A stretch of 64,000 nucleotides of DNA from Phaeobacter sp. 22II1-1F12B (GTDB lineage: Bacteria > Pseudomonadota > Alphaproteobacteria > Rhodobacterales > Rhodobacteraceae), in contig NZ_AQQP01000005.1 of NCBI RefSeq assembly GCF_002210165.1, positions 343,026-407,025 on the forward strand, in the 5' to 3' direction. The notes under the pieces are model-generated. The model was not told the origin of the DNA. It did not search any database and was given only the letters and a program-made list of their open reading frames with translations. This document shows positions 10,621-19,741 of the stretch, one piece after another. Each line of letters begins with the position of its first letter. Position 1 is the stretch's first letter. Both the position numbers and the translations under genes were made by a program.

Positions 10621-11649
10621 TCAGTTACAGGGAGCGGGGCCGGCGCTGACGCCCTGGCACAGCGCGTCCTTCTCGATCCAGCCCGCATCGACAACTGCCG
10701 TCAGGTTTTCCTTGGTGATCGGCAGCGGCTCGAGGAACTGCGCCCAGAGCATGGTGCCACCCGGCGATTCCCATTCCTGGGCGCCTTCGATCTCGCTCAT
10801 CTCGGTGCCTTCGGCCATCGCAACGGCGATTTCAGCCGCCCGCTTGCCCAGCTCGCGCGCATCTTTCCAGACGCTGACGGTCTGGGTGCCCTTGGCCACC
10901 CGGTTCAGCGCCGCGTGGTCGCCATCCTGACCGGAGACCGGGATGCCGTCCATGCCCTGCGCCGTCAAAGCGGCGACCGCGCCACCGGCAGTGCCGTCGT
11001 TCGAGGCGACAACCGCGTCGACCTGGTTGTCCTGAGCGGTCAGGATCTGCTCCATGTTACGCTGCGCGTTCGCCGGAAGCCATGCATCGGTATAGGCTTC
11101 GCCCACGATGTTGATCTTGCCCGCGTCGATGGCTTCCTGAAGCACTTCCTGCTGGCCGCCGCGCAGGAAATCCGCGTTCGGGTCAGTGGGAGAGCCCTTG
11201 ATCATGACATAGTTGCCCTCGGGCATCTGCTCGAGCACGGCACGCGCCTGCATCCGGCCGACTTCGATATTGTCGAAGGTCAGGTAAAAGGCGCGGTCAT
11301 CCTCGATCAGACGGTCATAGCCGACAACCGGGATACCTTCGCGCGCCGCCGCGGCGACAGCCGGGCCAATCGCCTGCGAATCCTGTGCAAGGATGATCAG
11401 CGCATCCGCGCCCTGCGCGATCAGGCTTTCCACGTCCGACAGCTGCTTGGACGACGAACTTTGCGCATCGGACGAGATATAGCCCGCCCCTGCCGCGTCG
11501 AGCGCCGACTTGATCGCGGCCTCGTCCGTCTTCCAGCGCTCTTCCTGAAAGTTGGACCAGCTCACGCCGATGGTCAGGTCCTGGGCCAGCGCCGCAGTTC
11601 CAACAAATGCGCCGACCATAACTGCCGTCGCGGTTGCAAAGATTTTCAT
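10621..11649 (-). CDS. xylF: Xylose ABC transporter substrate-binding protein
   Basis: Periplasmic sugar-binding protein (342 aa) with a clear Sec signal peptide (residues 1-22, cut after AALA). It has the peripla_BP_4 features of XylF: TIGVSWSNFQEERWKTDE, the hinge VGYDRLIEDDRAFYLTFDN, and VVASNDGTAGGAVAAL plus PVSGQDGD in the ligand cleft. The conserved GYDRLI segment is typical of XylF. First gene of xylFHG-glk. It reads away from the ROK regulator, and a 23-bp operator lies 77 bp upstream of the start. Confidence 0.94.
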   Translation of the reverse strand: MKIFATATAVMVGAFVGTAALAQDLTIGVSWSNFQEERWKTDEAAIKSALDAAGAGYISSDAQSSSSKQLSDVESLIAQGADALIILAQDSQAIGPAVAAAAREGIPVVGYDRLIEDDRAFYLTFDNIEVGRMQARAVLEQMPEGNYVMIKGSPTDPNADFLRGGQQEVLQEAIDAGKINIVGEAYTDAWLPANAQRNMEQILTAQDNQVDAVVASNDGTAGGAVAALTAQGMDGIPVSGQDGDHAALNRVAKGTQTVSVWKDARELGKRAAEIAVAMAEGTEMSEIEGAQEWESPGGTMLWAQFLEPLPITKENLTAVVDAGWIEKDALCQGVSAGPAPCN

Positions 11650-11725
11650 GATCTCCCTCCAGATTAGTTACCCCCCGAGCCTGTTGTGGTCCTCCGTCGG
11701 GGCGTGTCTGCGGATGTTGGTCTAT

Positions 11726-11748
11726 TTTAATTTGAAAATCAAATTAAA
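11726..11748. promoter_or_regulatory. Predicted XylR (ROK) operator, copy 1
   Basis: Perfect inverted repeat TTTAATTTG - 5 nt - CAAATTAAA in the divergent promoter region between xylF (minus) and the ROK regulator (plus). The same 9-5-9 arrangement with a near-identical sequence recurs in front of xylB at 19688-19710. ROK repressors commonly bind AT-rich palindromes of this kind. Confidence 0.8.
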
Positions 11749-11842
11749 TCGTCTAAGCTTGCAAAAATTGCCGTCAGGTCATCGGATCACCCCCTGAGGA
11801 GAGGGGCCGTCACTGCCTCACGCGCAAAGGGAGGCGCCTCGC

Positions 11843-13048
11843 ATGGCAGTACAGCAAAGAGAATACGGACGCCGCAGGCTCCTGAACCAGATCCGCCGGT
11901 CCGGCCAGATCCCGCGCATCGAACTTGCCGACCTGACCGGAATCAGCCGGGCGACCGTGACAACCATCACCGCCGAGCTGCTGGATCACGGCCTGATCGA
12001 GGAAGTCGCCCGCGCCGAGGGCCTGCCCGATGCCCGGCGCGGCAGACCCCGTGTCGACCTCAAGATCCGCGGTGCCGCGCATCTGGTGGCAGGCATCAAG
12101 GTGTCCGACCGTCGTCTCTCCCTTGTCCTGCTCGATTTCGAGGGCAAACAGCTCGCAGAGCTGGAAACAGAGATGACACGCAGCAAGAACACGCCCGAAG
12201 GGCTGGCCGACGAACTCTGCGCCGCCCTCGCCCGGCTTGCGGAAAACGCCGACCGTGACATCAGCGATATTTCGGGCGTCGGGGTCGGCATCGCCGGGAT
12301 CGTCTCTGCCGAACAGGGGGTGGTCTACTGGTCCCCTGCCCTGTCCGAGCGCAACGTCACCTTCACCCGCGTCCTCAGTGAAAAGCTGGACCGCCCCACC
12401 TTTGTCGACAACGACGCCAATCTGGTCGCCGTGGCGGAAAAGAACTTTGGCCTCGGACAGGCGCATTCCGATTTCATCGTCGTGACGATCGAGGCCGGTG
12501 TCGGCATGGGCCTGATCATCAACGGCAATCTCTACCGGGGCACGCGCGGCTGCGGCGCGGAATTCGGCCATACCAAGGTGCATCTGGATGGCGCGCTATG
12601 CCGCTGCGGCCAGCGCGGCTGTCTCGAAGCCTATGTCGCCGATTATGCCCTCCTGCGCGAGGCCCGCACGCTGTCCGATCTCGATCCCGCCGTGAACGAC
12701 GTAGCCCAGATCGAAAACCTCCTGAACGCCGCGCGCGCCGAAGACGGCCCCGAACGCCGCATCGTCGAACGGGCGGGCCGGATCTTTGCCCTCGGGCTTG
12801 CCAACCTCGTCAATATCTTCGACCCGGAACTGATCATCATGGCAGGCGAACGGATGCAGTTCGATCACCTCTATGCCGAGAACGTGCTGCAAGAGATGCG
12901 CAAGTCCATCGTGCAGGTCGACAAGACCCCGCCCGAGGTCGTCATCCACAAATGGGGCAACCTGATGTGGGCGCGCGGTGCCGCCGCCTATGCGCTCGAC
13001 AACATCTCGGAACTCGCGCTCGAAGGACTGGGCGAGAATGCGGCGTGA
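11843..13048 (+). CDS. xylR: ROK-family transcriptional regulator, probable xylose repressor
   Basis: Repressor of 401 aa with an N-terminal winged helix-turn-helix (residues 10-70, including IELADLTGISRATVTTITAEL) and a C-terminal ROK sugar-sensing domain. The ROK zinc motif is present as CGAEFGHTKVH followed by CRCGQRGCLEAY, and the phosphate-binding loop as GVGVGIAGIV. It is divergent from xylFHG-glk, and two copies of a 23-bp AT-rich palindrome mark its likely targets. The ATG at 11843 is preceded by a purine-rich GGGAGG. The gene overlaps the next one by 11 bp. Confidence 0.9.
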   Translation: MAVQQREYGRRRLLNQIRRSGQIPRIELADLTGISRATVTTITAELLDHGLIEEVARAEGLPDARRGRPRVDLKIRGAAHLVAGIKVSDRRLSLVLLDFEGKQLAELETEMTRSKNTPEGLADELCAALARLAENADRDISDISGVGVGIAGIVSAEQGVVYWSPALSERNVTFTRVLSEKLDRPTFVDNDANLVAVAEKNFGLGQAHSDFIVVTIEAGVGMGLIINGNLYRGTRGCGAEFGHTKVHLDGALCRCGQRGCLEAYVADYALLREARTLSDLDPAVNDVAQIENLLNAARAEDGPERRIVERAGRIFALGLANLVNIFDPELIIMAGERMQFDHLYAENVLQEMRKSIVQVDKTPPEVVIHKWGNLMWARGAAAYALDNISELALEGLGENAA

Positions 13049-14576
13049 ACTGACCCTTCTGGCCGCGTTTCTGGCGCTGCCCGCACAGGCCGAGCCTCTG
13101 TTCCAGCCCGTCGCCATCCCCGACCATGTCTACAGCGGCGGGTGGGAACATTTCGTCGGCGGTGGCCTCGCGGTCTTCGACTGCTCCGGCGATGGACTGC
13201 CGGAACTCTACGCTGCAGGCGGCGAAAACCCCGGCGCCCTGTTGCGCAACACTTCCGACGCTAGGCAGATCGCCTTTCGTAAGGACACACCTGCCGCACT
13301 GGCCCTGCGCAATATCACCGGCGCCTATCCGCTCGACCTCGACAGCGACGGTATCCTCGATCTGATCCTTCTGCGCACCGGCTCCAATGCGATCCTCAAG
13401 GGCGGCCCGAATTGCAGCTTTACCCCCTTCCCCGACCTTGGCATCGCCGCGGCCGATACCTGGACAACCGCCTTCTCCGCCACGTGGGAGGGCGACAATA
13501 GCCTCCCCACCCTCGCCTTCGGCAATTATGTTGACCGCGACGACCCGAACGGCCCGTTCCGCGCCTGCGATACTAGTTACCTGTACCGACCTGATGGCGA
13601 CACCTACGCAGCGCCCCTCCCCCTCGACCCCGGCTTTTGCACCTTGTCGATGCTGTTCTCCGACTGGGGCAATACCGGCCGCGCGGATCTGCGTGTCAGC
13701 AATGACCGGCATTACTATGTCTCTGGCGGGGCCGAACAGATGTGGGCGATGGAAGACAGCCCGCGCTTGCTGAGCGAGGACGACGGCTGGCAGACCCACC
13801 GTCTCTGGGGCATGGGCATCGCCGCACGCGATATCGACCGCGACGGCGATCAAGAGGTTTTCCTCACATCCATGGGTGACCAGCGGTTGCAATTCCTGCG
13901 CGAAGGCGCGTCCGGCCCGGATTTCACCGATGCGCCCTATGCGCTGGGGTCGACGGCAACCTCGCCCTACGCCGGAGGTGACGGACGCCCCTCGACCGGC
14001 TGGCATGTCGCCTTTGGCGATGTGACCAACGACGGGCGCGATGACGTGTTCATCACCAAGGGCAATGTGGACCAGATGCCCGACAATGCGTGGAAAGACC
14101 CCAACAACCTGCTGATCCAAAACGCCGATGGCAGCTTTGCCGAGGCGGGCAAAAGCGCTGGCCTGCTCAGCATGCACCGTGGACGCGGCGGCGCGCTCGC
14201 GGATCTGAACGGCGACGGGCTGCTCGATGTGGCGGTGGTCAACCGTCGCGCGGCGATGGAGGTCTGGCAAAACGTCTCGACCGACACCGGCCACTGGCTC
14301 AGCGTCGACCTCCGCCAGCCCGCGCTCAATACCCGCGCCATCGGCGGCTGGATCGAACTGGATGACGGCACCACCAGGCAACGGCGCGAAATCACCGTGG
14401 GCGGCGGCCATGCAGGCGGCAGCGCCATTGCAGAACATTTCGGTCTTGGCCCCGCGCACTCCGTGCGTCTGCGCGTGGTCTGGCCCGATGGCATCGCATC
14501 GGACTGGATCGAACAACCCACCAATCAGCACCTCACCCTGACCCGTCAGGGCGCCACCCTATCGCTCAACAACTAA
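13038..14576 (+). CDS. Secreted CRTAC1-type FG-GAP/VCBS repeat protein with ASPIC/UnbV domain
   Basis: Exported protein of 512 aa. I take the start at 13038 (MRRELTLL...) because it gives a clean signal peptide ending PAQA, although the frame is open upstream to 12978. The body has FG-GAP-like calcium-binding blades (DLDSDGILDLILL, DIDRDGDQEVFLT, DVTNDGRDDVFIT, DLNGDGLLDVAVV), predicting a beta-propeller. The C-terminus (GHWLSVDLRQP to VRLRVVWPDG) matches the ASPIC/UnbV domain. It overlaps the xylose repressor gene by 11 bp, so the two are co-transcribed. It converges on the diheme peroxidase gene with an 18-bp overlap. Its role is unknown. Outer-membrane or periplasmic carbohydrate or redox binding is possible. 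Confidence 0.85.
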   Translation: MRRELTLLAAFLALPAQAEPLFQPVAIPDHVYSGGWEHFVGGGLAVFDCSGDGLPELYAAGGENPGALLRNTSDARQIAFRKDTPAALALRNITGAYPLDLDSDGILDLILLRTGSNAILKGGPNCSFTPFPDLGIAAADTWTTAFSATWEGDNSLPTLAFGNYVDRDDPNGPFRACDTSYLYRPDGDTYAAPLPLDPGFCTLSMLFSDWGNTGRADLRVSNDRHYYVSGGAEQMWAMEDSPRLLSEDDGWQTHRLWGMGIAARDIDRDGDQEVFLTSMGDQRLQFLREGASGPDFTDAPYALGSTATSPYAGGDGRPSTGWHVAFGDVTNDGRDDVFITKGNVDQMPDNAWKDPNNLLIQNADGSFAEAGKSAGLLSMHRGRGGALADLNGDGLLDVAVVNRRAAMEVWQNVSTDTGHWLSVDLRQPALNTRAIGGWIELDDGTTRQRREITVGGGHAGGSAIAEHFGLGPAHSVRLRVVWPDGIASDWIEQPTNQHLTLTRQGATLSLNN

Positions 14577-15854
14577 CCCGCTGGGCACCGTGTCTGGTAC
14601 GCCCAGCCGCCCGGCAAGGCTTGCCTCATCCGTCAGCGCGCCAAGAAACGCCAGTAACTGCCGTATCTCCGTGTCGCTCAGCTCTTGCGGTGCGAGCGTA
14701 TTGGCGGCGGCAATCGCCTCTATCTCGGCGGCATCCGTCATAACCTCGTAATCCTCGACCTCAAGATCGGGCAAAACCACCTGCGCCCGATCATAAGCCT
14801 TCAGCGCCGCGACCGGATCAAGGTGATGGCGTACCACCGCCTCAAGCGTCGCATAGGCCCCGCTATGCCCATAGGGCGCGGTCGCCGTGACATTGCGCAG
14901 CGACGGGGTGCGGAAAGCATAGGCATCCGCCGGATCACCCGTCACCCGCATCCGCCCCACATCTCGCGCATGGCGTTCAAACCGCGCCGCCTTGCCGGGG
15001 CCGATCTGCGGCATCGCGATCGCGTGGAAATCATGATCCGTCTGGAATTGCCCGGCATGACAGCCTGAGCACCCGGCTTCGCCATAAAACAATTCCATCC
15101 CCGCCGCCGCATCGCCGGCCAGCTCGGCCTCGCCCCGCAGATGGCGGTCAAAGGCACTGTCATCCGCGCGCCATTCAAACACGATGAAATCCGCGATCAC
15201 ATTGGCGATGTCGGCGAATGTCACGTCGCGCGGGCCAATAACCTTGTCAAATGCCGCCCGATACGCCGGGATCGCCTCGACCCGGTCGGCAAGGATCGAC
15301 CACGCCCCGCCCTCACCCGTCAGGATACCCTGCCGCACCGCCGCCGAAACATCGCTTTCGGAATAATGCCCGGCCATCTCATCGGGCGAGAGCACCGGGA
15401 ACATCGCCTGCGCCGCCAGCGCGGAATCAAACCCTTGCTCCATGTCGTCGCCGAGCGGCGTACGGATTCCGTCAGGCTGATCGGGGTCGTCCTCAAGCCG
15501 CCCGTCATGAAAGAAATGCGTGAACTCCGCCGCGCCAAGATTGAACAGCGCAGGCGAATTGCGCGGCACCCGCTCCTCGGGCATGTTCTCAGGGACCGCC
15601 CGGCGTTCCGGCCCAAGGCCCAAGGCCCCATCCCCCAGCCCCAACGGCAACCCGTCCGAGGTGGCAAAACGTGGGTGATGGCAACTGGCGCAGGACACAC
15701 CCTTTCCACCCGACAGGATCGGGTCGTAGAACAACAACTGGCCAAGCACGATCTCATCCCGGCTGGCCGTCGAAAACGTCGCATCCGCCTCTGGCAGCGA
15801 CCCGGCTCCGGCGGCAGTCGCCACCCAGAAAGCAAGGACCGCGACCCGCCTCAT
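14559..15854 (-). CDS. Diheme cytochrome c peroxidase / MauG family protein
   Basis: Periplasmic diheme c-type cytochrome of 431 aa with a signal peptide (residues 1-17). Two covalent heme sites are visible: CASCH at residues 55-59 and CSGCH at 262-266, the spacing of bacterial cytochrome c peroxidases and MauG. Between them lies the RNSPALFNLG segment typical of the family. These proteins reduce H2O2 or make oxidative modifications in a partner protein. The ATG overlaps the galM stop (ATGA), so it is the fourth gene of xylB-xylA-galM-ccp. It faces the FG-GAP protein gene tail to tail. Confidence 0.88.
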   Translation of the reverse strand: MRRVAVLAFWVATAAGAGSLPEADATFSTASRDEIVLGQLLFYDPILSGGKGVSCASCHHPRFATSDGLPLGLGDGALGLGPERRAVPENMPEERVPRNSPALFNLGAAEFTHFFHDGRLEDDPDQPDGIRTPLGDDMEQGFDSALAAQAMFPVLSPDEMAGHYSESDVSAAVRQGILTGEGGAWSILADRVEAIPAYRAAFDKVIGPRDVTFADIANVIADFIVFEWRADDSAFDRHLRGEAELAGDAAAGMELFYGEAGCSGCHAGQFQTDHDFHAIAMPQIGPGKAARFERHARDVGRMRVTGDPADAYAFRTPSLRNVTATAPYGHSGAYATLEAVVRHHLDPVAALKAYDRAQVVLPDLEVEDYEVMTDAAEIEAIAAANTLAPQELSDTEIRQLLAFLGALTDEASLAGRLGVPDTVPSGLVVER

Positions 15855-16795
15855 ACCGCCTCTCCGATCCGAACCCGTAGCACCTGGTGATAGGGTTGCT
15901 CGGGCGTCGCCAGCGACAGCGGATAGCCGGCGTTGATCGCATTGGGATAGCCCTGAGGTTCAAGACAGACGCCCTGCCCCGGCCCGTGATCGGCCCCATG
16001 CCGTGGCCGCAGATTGCCGGATGTGTAATATTGCAGGCAAGGCTGGTCGCTTATCATTTCAAGCGCCAGCCCGTTTGGCGCGATCAGCCGCACGGGATGG
16101 TCCGGCGTTGCCTCCAGTCCGGCAAAGGTCATGTCCACGCCACGCTCCTCCGGGTCCGTATCCGCAATCACCTGCGCCGACCGGCAGTCAAACGGCTGAC
16201 CACCCACGCTCTCAAGCCCGCCGCGCGCCACCAGATCACCGTCAACCGGCAGGTATTGCCCCGCTGGAACGGTCAGATGATGATCGCGGATCCGTCCCGA
16301 GCCCGCAAGATTGTAATAGGAATGCTGCGCAAGGCTGACCGGCGTCGGCCTGTCGGCAACGGCCTGCATGTCATAGACAAGCCAGCCGTCCTGCAGCGAA
16401 ATATCGACCGTCAGATCCAGCCGACCGGGACAACCCTGCTCTCCGTGGGGCGAGACCAGAGACAGGCGCACCGCCCTCTCTCCGTCCGGCTCCATCCCCC
16501 ATTGCCGCGTATGCAGCCCGCGCCCGCCGCCATGCAGATGATGCGGCGGCTCGTTGCAATCCAGCGCCCAGCGCTCTCCGTCCATCTCGAACGCTGCGCC
16601 AGCTGTCCGCCCGGCCATACGGCCGACGATCACGCCAAGGAAATCCGGATTGGCGCGATAAGCGTCCGGGTCGGCATAGCCGAGCACAACCGGCACATCC
16701 TGCCCGCGATGATGCACCATCCAGGATTGCGTTGCGCAGCCGAGATCAAGGATGGTGACAGACTGCCTGCCATCCGAAATCAGATGGCGCTGCAC
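15851..16795 (-). CDS. galM: Aldose 1-epimerase (mutarotase)
   Basis: Interconverts alpha and beta anomers of aldoses and would supply the anomer used by xylose isomerase. The 314-aa protein has the galactose-mutarotase signature: NEPPHHLHGGGRGLHTRQW with catalytic-type His residues, PVSLAQHSYYNLAG, and the C-terminal GVCLEPQGYPNAIN with the catalytic Glu. I choose the GTG at 16795 (reading VQRHLISDG) because GGAG lies 8 bases upstream. The frame is open further upstream into xylA, but those residues are not family-like. It follows xylA after about 100 bp. Confidence 0.9.
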   Translation of the reverse strand: MQRHLISDGRQSVTILDLGCATQSWMVHHRGQDVPVVLGYADPDAYRANPDFLGVIVGRMAGRTAGAAFEMDGERWALDCNEPPHHLHGGGRGLHTRQWGMEPDGERAVRLSLVSPHGEQGCPGRLDLTVDISLQDGWLVYDMQAVADRPTPVSLAQHSYYNLAGSGRIRDHHLTVPAGQYLPVDGDLVARGGLESVGGQPFDCRSAQVIADTDPEERGVDMTFAGLEATPDHPVRLIAPNGLALEMISDQPCLQYYTSGNLRPRHGADHGPGQGVCLEPQGYPNAINAGYPLSLATPEQPYHQVLRVRIGEAV

Positions 16796-16895
16796 TTTCC
16801 TTTCTCCCCGCACCCCGACCTCCTCTTCCGGATGGGCTTTCCTGCCGGGTCCTGCCCCGGCAAAAGGGCCGGCGTCACCGCCAGCCCCAACCGTC

Positions 16896-18203
16896 TCAGA
16901 CGAATTTGTTGACGTAGTTTTCCAGCTTTTCCTGACGGCCCGAGCGCGGCTCGGGCGCGATGCCGCCCGCTTTGACCTTGTCAAAGATCGTGTCGAGATC
17001 GCTGTCGAGCATCGCCTTGGCCTCATCCGAGCCCCAGCCCGAATAGCGTTCGTCCAGCGCCGCTTGCAAACCACCGTCCTCGATCATCGCAGCCGCCGCC
17101 TTGAAACCGCGCGCGCAGACATCCATCGCGCCTGCGTGACCCGCAATCAGGTCTTCGGCATCCAGCGACTGACGGCGCAGCTTGGCGTCAAAGTTCGTGC
17201 CGCCCGTGGTGAACCCGCCACCCTTGAGCACGTGGTAATAGGCCAGCGCAACCTCGGGCACGTTATTCGGGAACTGGTCCGTATCCCAGCCCGACTGGTA
17301 GTCGTTCCGGTTCATGTCAATGGACCCCAGCAGGCCTTCCGAGACCGCCAGCGCCAGCTCATGCTCGAACGAATGCCCGGCCAGAATGGCGTGGCCCTGC
17401 TCGATGTTCAGCTTGACCTCGTTTTCCAGCCCGTACTTGCGCAGGAACCCGGCACAGGTCGCCACGTCGTAATCGTACTGGTGCTTCGACGGCTCCTGCG
17501 GCTTCGGCTCCACAAGGATCTGCCCCTCGAAACCGATCTTGTGCTTGTACTCGACCACCATGTTGAGGAAGCGGCCCATGTGGTCCAGCTCCTGGCTCAG
17601 GTCGGTGTTGAGCAGCGTCTCATAGCCTTCGCGACCGCCCCAGAGCACATAGTTCTGACCGCCCAGCCGCTTGGTCGCATCCATGCAGGTTTTGACCGTC
17701 GCCGCCGCATAGGCAAAGACATCCGGGTCCGGGTTGGTCGACGCGCCCGACATCCAGCGCCGGTGCGAGAACATGTTGGCCGTACCCCAGAGCAGCCCGA
17801 TCGTGCGGGTCGACATCTTCTCTTCGAAATAGTCGATGATCTCCTGAAAACGATCATAGCTCTCGGCAAAGCTGTCGCCTTCGGGGCGGACATCCACGTC
17901 ATGCCAGCAGAAATAGGGCTGGCCCAGAATGTCGAACATGTCAAAGGCGCAATCGGCCTTGATCTTGGCATTCGCCATCACGTCTTGCGGATACCACGGA
18001 CGCTGAAACGTCTGCCCGCCGAACGGGTCGCCGCCTTCCCAAGCGAAGGAATGCCAATAGGCCACGGCAAAGCGCAGATGTTCTTCCATGCGCTTGCCCA
18101 TGACGATCTCGTCCGGGTTGTAGTGACGGAATGCAAGCGGGTTGTCGCTGTCGGCGCCCTCGAACTTGATCGGAGCGATATCGGCAAAAAACGGATGTGT
18201 CAT
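16896..18203 (-). CDS. xylA: Xylose isomerase
   Basis: Converts D-xylose to D-xylulose. The 435-aa protein is the long class II form. Metal- and substrate-binding segments are clear: [12 protein letters not shown] with the catalytic His, [49 protein letters not shown], and [20 protein letters not shown] with the Asp metal ligands. The start (MTHPFFADI) overlaps the xylB stop by 4 bp. Confidence 0.97.
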   Translation of the reverse strand: MTHPFFADIAPIKFEGADSDNPLAFRHYNPDEIVMGKRMEEHLRFAVAYWHSFAWEGGDPFGGQTFQRPWYPQDVMANAKIKADCAFDMFDILGQPYFCWHDVDVRPEGDSFAESYDRFQEIIDYFEEKMSTRTIGLLWGTANMFSHRRWMSGASTNPDPDVFAYAAATVKTCMDATKRLGGQNYVLWGGREGYETLLNTDLSQELDHMGRFLNMVVEYKHKIGFEGQILVEPKPQEPSKHQYDYDVATCAGFLRKYGLENEVKLNIEQGHAILAGHSFEHELALAVSEGLLGSIDMNRNDYQSGWDTDQFPNNVPEVALAYYHVLKGGGFTTGGTNFDAKLRRQSLDAEDLIAGHAGAMDVCARGFKAAAAMIEDGGLQAALDERYSGWGSDEAKAMLDSDLDTIFDKVKAGGIAPEPRSGRQEKLENYVNKFV

Positions 18204-19654
18204 GGCATGGCTTTCAGGGTTGGATAGGACTGTGCGAACGCTTGATAGGCGGCCTCATAGGCGCCCTGCAGATCCGCACGGGGTTCGATGGTTTGCGAGA
18301 CCGGCGGCTTGGTCATCACCGTCTCGGGGGCGGCACCGGTGATGCCGCAAATGGCCAGCCGCGCCGCGCCCAGCGCCGCGCCGAACTCGCCGCGTTCGGG
18401 CAGGTCGACGGGCATATTCAGCACAGTGGCCAGCAATTCGATCCAGTAACGAGACTGCGCACCGCCGCCGATGGCCAGAACGCGATCCAGCCGCGCGCCG
18501 GTGGATTTCAGCGCCTCGAGGTTGTCGCGCAGCGCAAAGCTCACGCCCTCCAGCACGGCCCGCGCCAAATCACTGCGCTTGGTCCCGATCGAGAGGTTGA
18601 TGAAAGAGCCGCGCACCGCGCTGTCATTATGCGGCGTCCGCTCGCCCGAAAGATAGGGAAGAAAGCGCACCGCGCCGGGTTCGGTGATCGTCTCACCCAG
18701 TTCGGCGGTCAGCTCGGCGGGTTTCACGCCTGTCACGCTAGCCAGCCAGTTCAGGCAATCCGTCGCCGCCAAGATCACGCCCATCTGATACCACGTTCCC
18801 GGGATCGCGTGGCAGAATGTATGCACCGCGCTTTCCGGGCTGGGCGCGAACCCGTCCCGCGCCGCCAGCAACACGCCAGAGGTGCCGAGCGAGACAAACC
18901 CGTCGCCCTCGCCCAACGCCCCGACACCACAGGCCGAGGCCGCGTTATCGCCGCCGCCCGCCACAACCTGCACATCCGCAGGCAGCCCCAGCGCCTTGGC
19001 CAGTTCCGGACGGATCGTGCCGACAATATCGGTGCCTTCGATCAGGTCGGGCATCTGGTCGGCCCGCATCCCGGACCCTTTCAGCAAGTTCTCGGACCAC
19101 GCCCGCGCGCCCACATCCATCCAGGAGGTCCCGGCGCTGTCAGACATGTCCGACGCCGCGCGCCCGGTCAGCCAGTAGGAAAGGTAATCCTTGGGCAGCA
19201 GCACCTTGGCCACCTGCGCGAAAATCTCCGGCTCGTTCTCGGCCACCCACATCACCTTGGGCGCGGTAAAGCCGGGAAAGACGATATTGCCGCTGATCTT
19301 CGGGAAATCCGGGTTCGCATCCAGTTTCGCCGCCTGCGCATGGCTGCGCGTATCGTTCCACAGCATGCAGGGCCGCAACACCGCGCCCTCCGCATCCAGA
19401 AGCGTCGCGCCATGCATCTGACCCGAAAGCCCGATCCCGCGCAGTTGCGCCATCGCATCGGGCGCCTGTTCGACCAGTGAGGCCAGCGCCTGCTCGCTCG
19501 CGGCGATCCAGTCTGCCGGGTCCTGCTCACTCCAGCCGGGATGCGGATGCGACACGCTCAACCCCGCATCGGCCACCGCAACAGCGGCCCCATCAGCATC
19601 TACCAACAACGCACGAACACCCGAAGTGCCCAGATCAAGACCGACGAACATCAC
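18200..19654 (-). CDS. xylB: Xylulokinase
   Basis: FGGY-family sugar kinase of 484 aa that phosphorylates D-xylulose. It has the N-terminal [18 protein letters not shown] phosphate loop, the QMHGATLLD substrate segment, [13 protein letters not shown], the [13 protein letters not shown] motif and the adenosine-binding [11 protein letters not shown]. First gene of the xylB-xylA-galM-ccp operon. A copy of the 23-bp xyl operator lies 34 bp upstream. Confidence 0.96.
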   Translation of the reverse strand: MMFVGLDLGTSGVRALLVDADGAAVAVADAGLSVSHPHPGWSEQDPADWIAASEQALASLVEQAPDAMAQLRGIGLSGQMHGATLLDAEGAVLRPCMLWNDTRSHAQAAKLDANPDFPKISGNIVFPGFTAPKVMWVAENEPEIFAQVAKVLLPKDYLSYWLTGRAASDMSDSAGTSWMDVGARAWSENLLKGSGMRADQMPDLIEGTDIVGTIRPELAKALGLPADVQVVAGGGDNAASACGVGALGEGDGFVSLGTSGVLLAARDGFAPSPESAVHTFCHAIPGTWYQMGVILAATDCLNWLASVTGVKPAELTAELGETITEPGAVRFLPYLSGERTPHNDSAVRGSFINLSIGTKRSDLARAVLEGVSFALRDNLEALKSTGARLDRVLAIGGGAQSRYWIELLATVLNMPVDLPERGEFGAALGAARLAICGITGAAPETVMTKPPVSQTIEPRADLQGAYEAAYQAFAQSYPTLKAMP

Positions 19655-19687
19655 GAAATTCTCCCTGTGGCGGGAACTCTTTCGCGA

Positions 19688-19710
19688 TTTAATTCCAGTG
19701 TCAAATTAAA
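19688..19710. promoter_or_regulatory. Predicted XylR (ROK) operator, copy 2
   Basis: TTTAATTCC - 5 nt - CAAATTAAA, 34 bp upstream of the xylB start. It matches the copy at 11726-11748 in spacing and in 16 of 18 half-site positions. This links the catabolic operon to the same regulator as the transporter operon. Confidence 0.8.
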
Positions 19711-19741
19711 AAGAGTGAAGGCGGCGGGATTCCGACTTCTT

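Noticed and set aside
11843..13048. ROK-family protein as a sugar kinase
   Set aside because: The N-terminal winged helix and the divergent placement with matching operators make it a repressor. The kinase function is covered by glk and xylB.
16796..17074. Long N-terminal extension of galM into xylA
   Set aside because: The extra 93 residues overlap xylA coding sequence and do not resemble mutarotases. The GTG at 16795 has a ribosome site.
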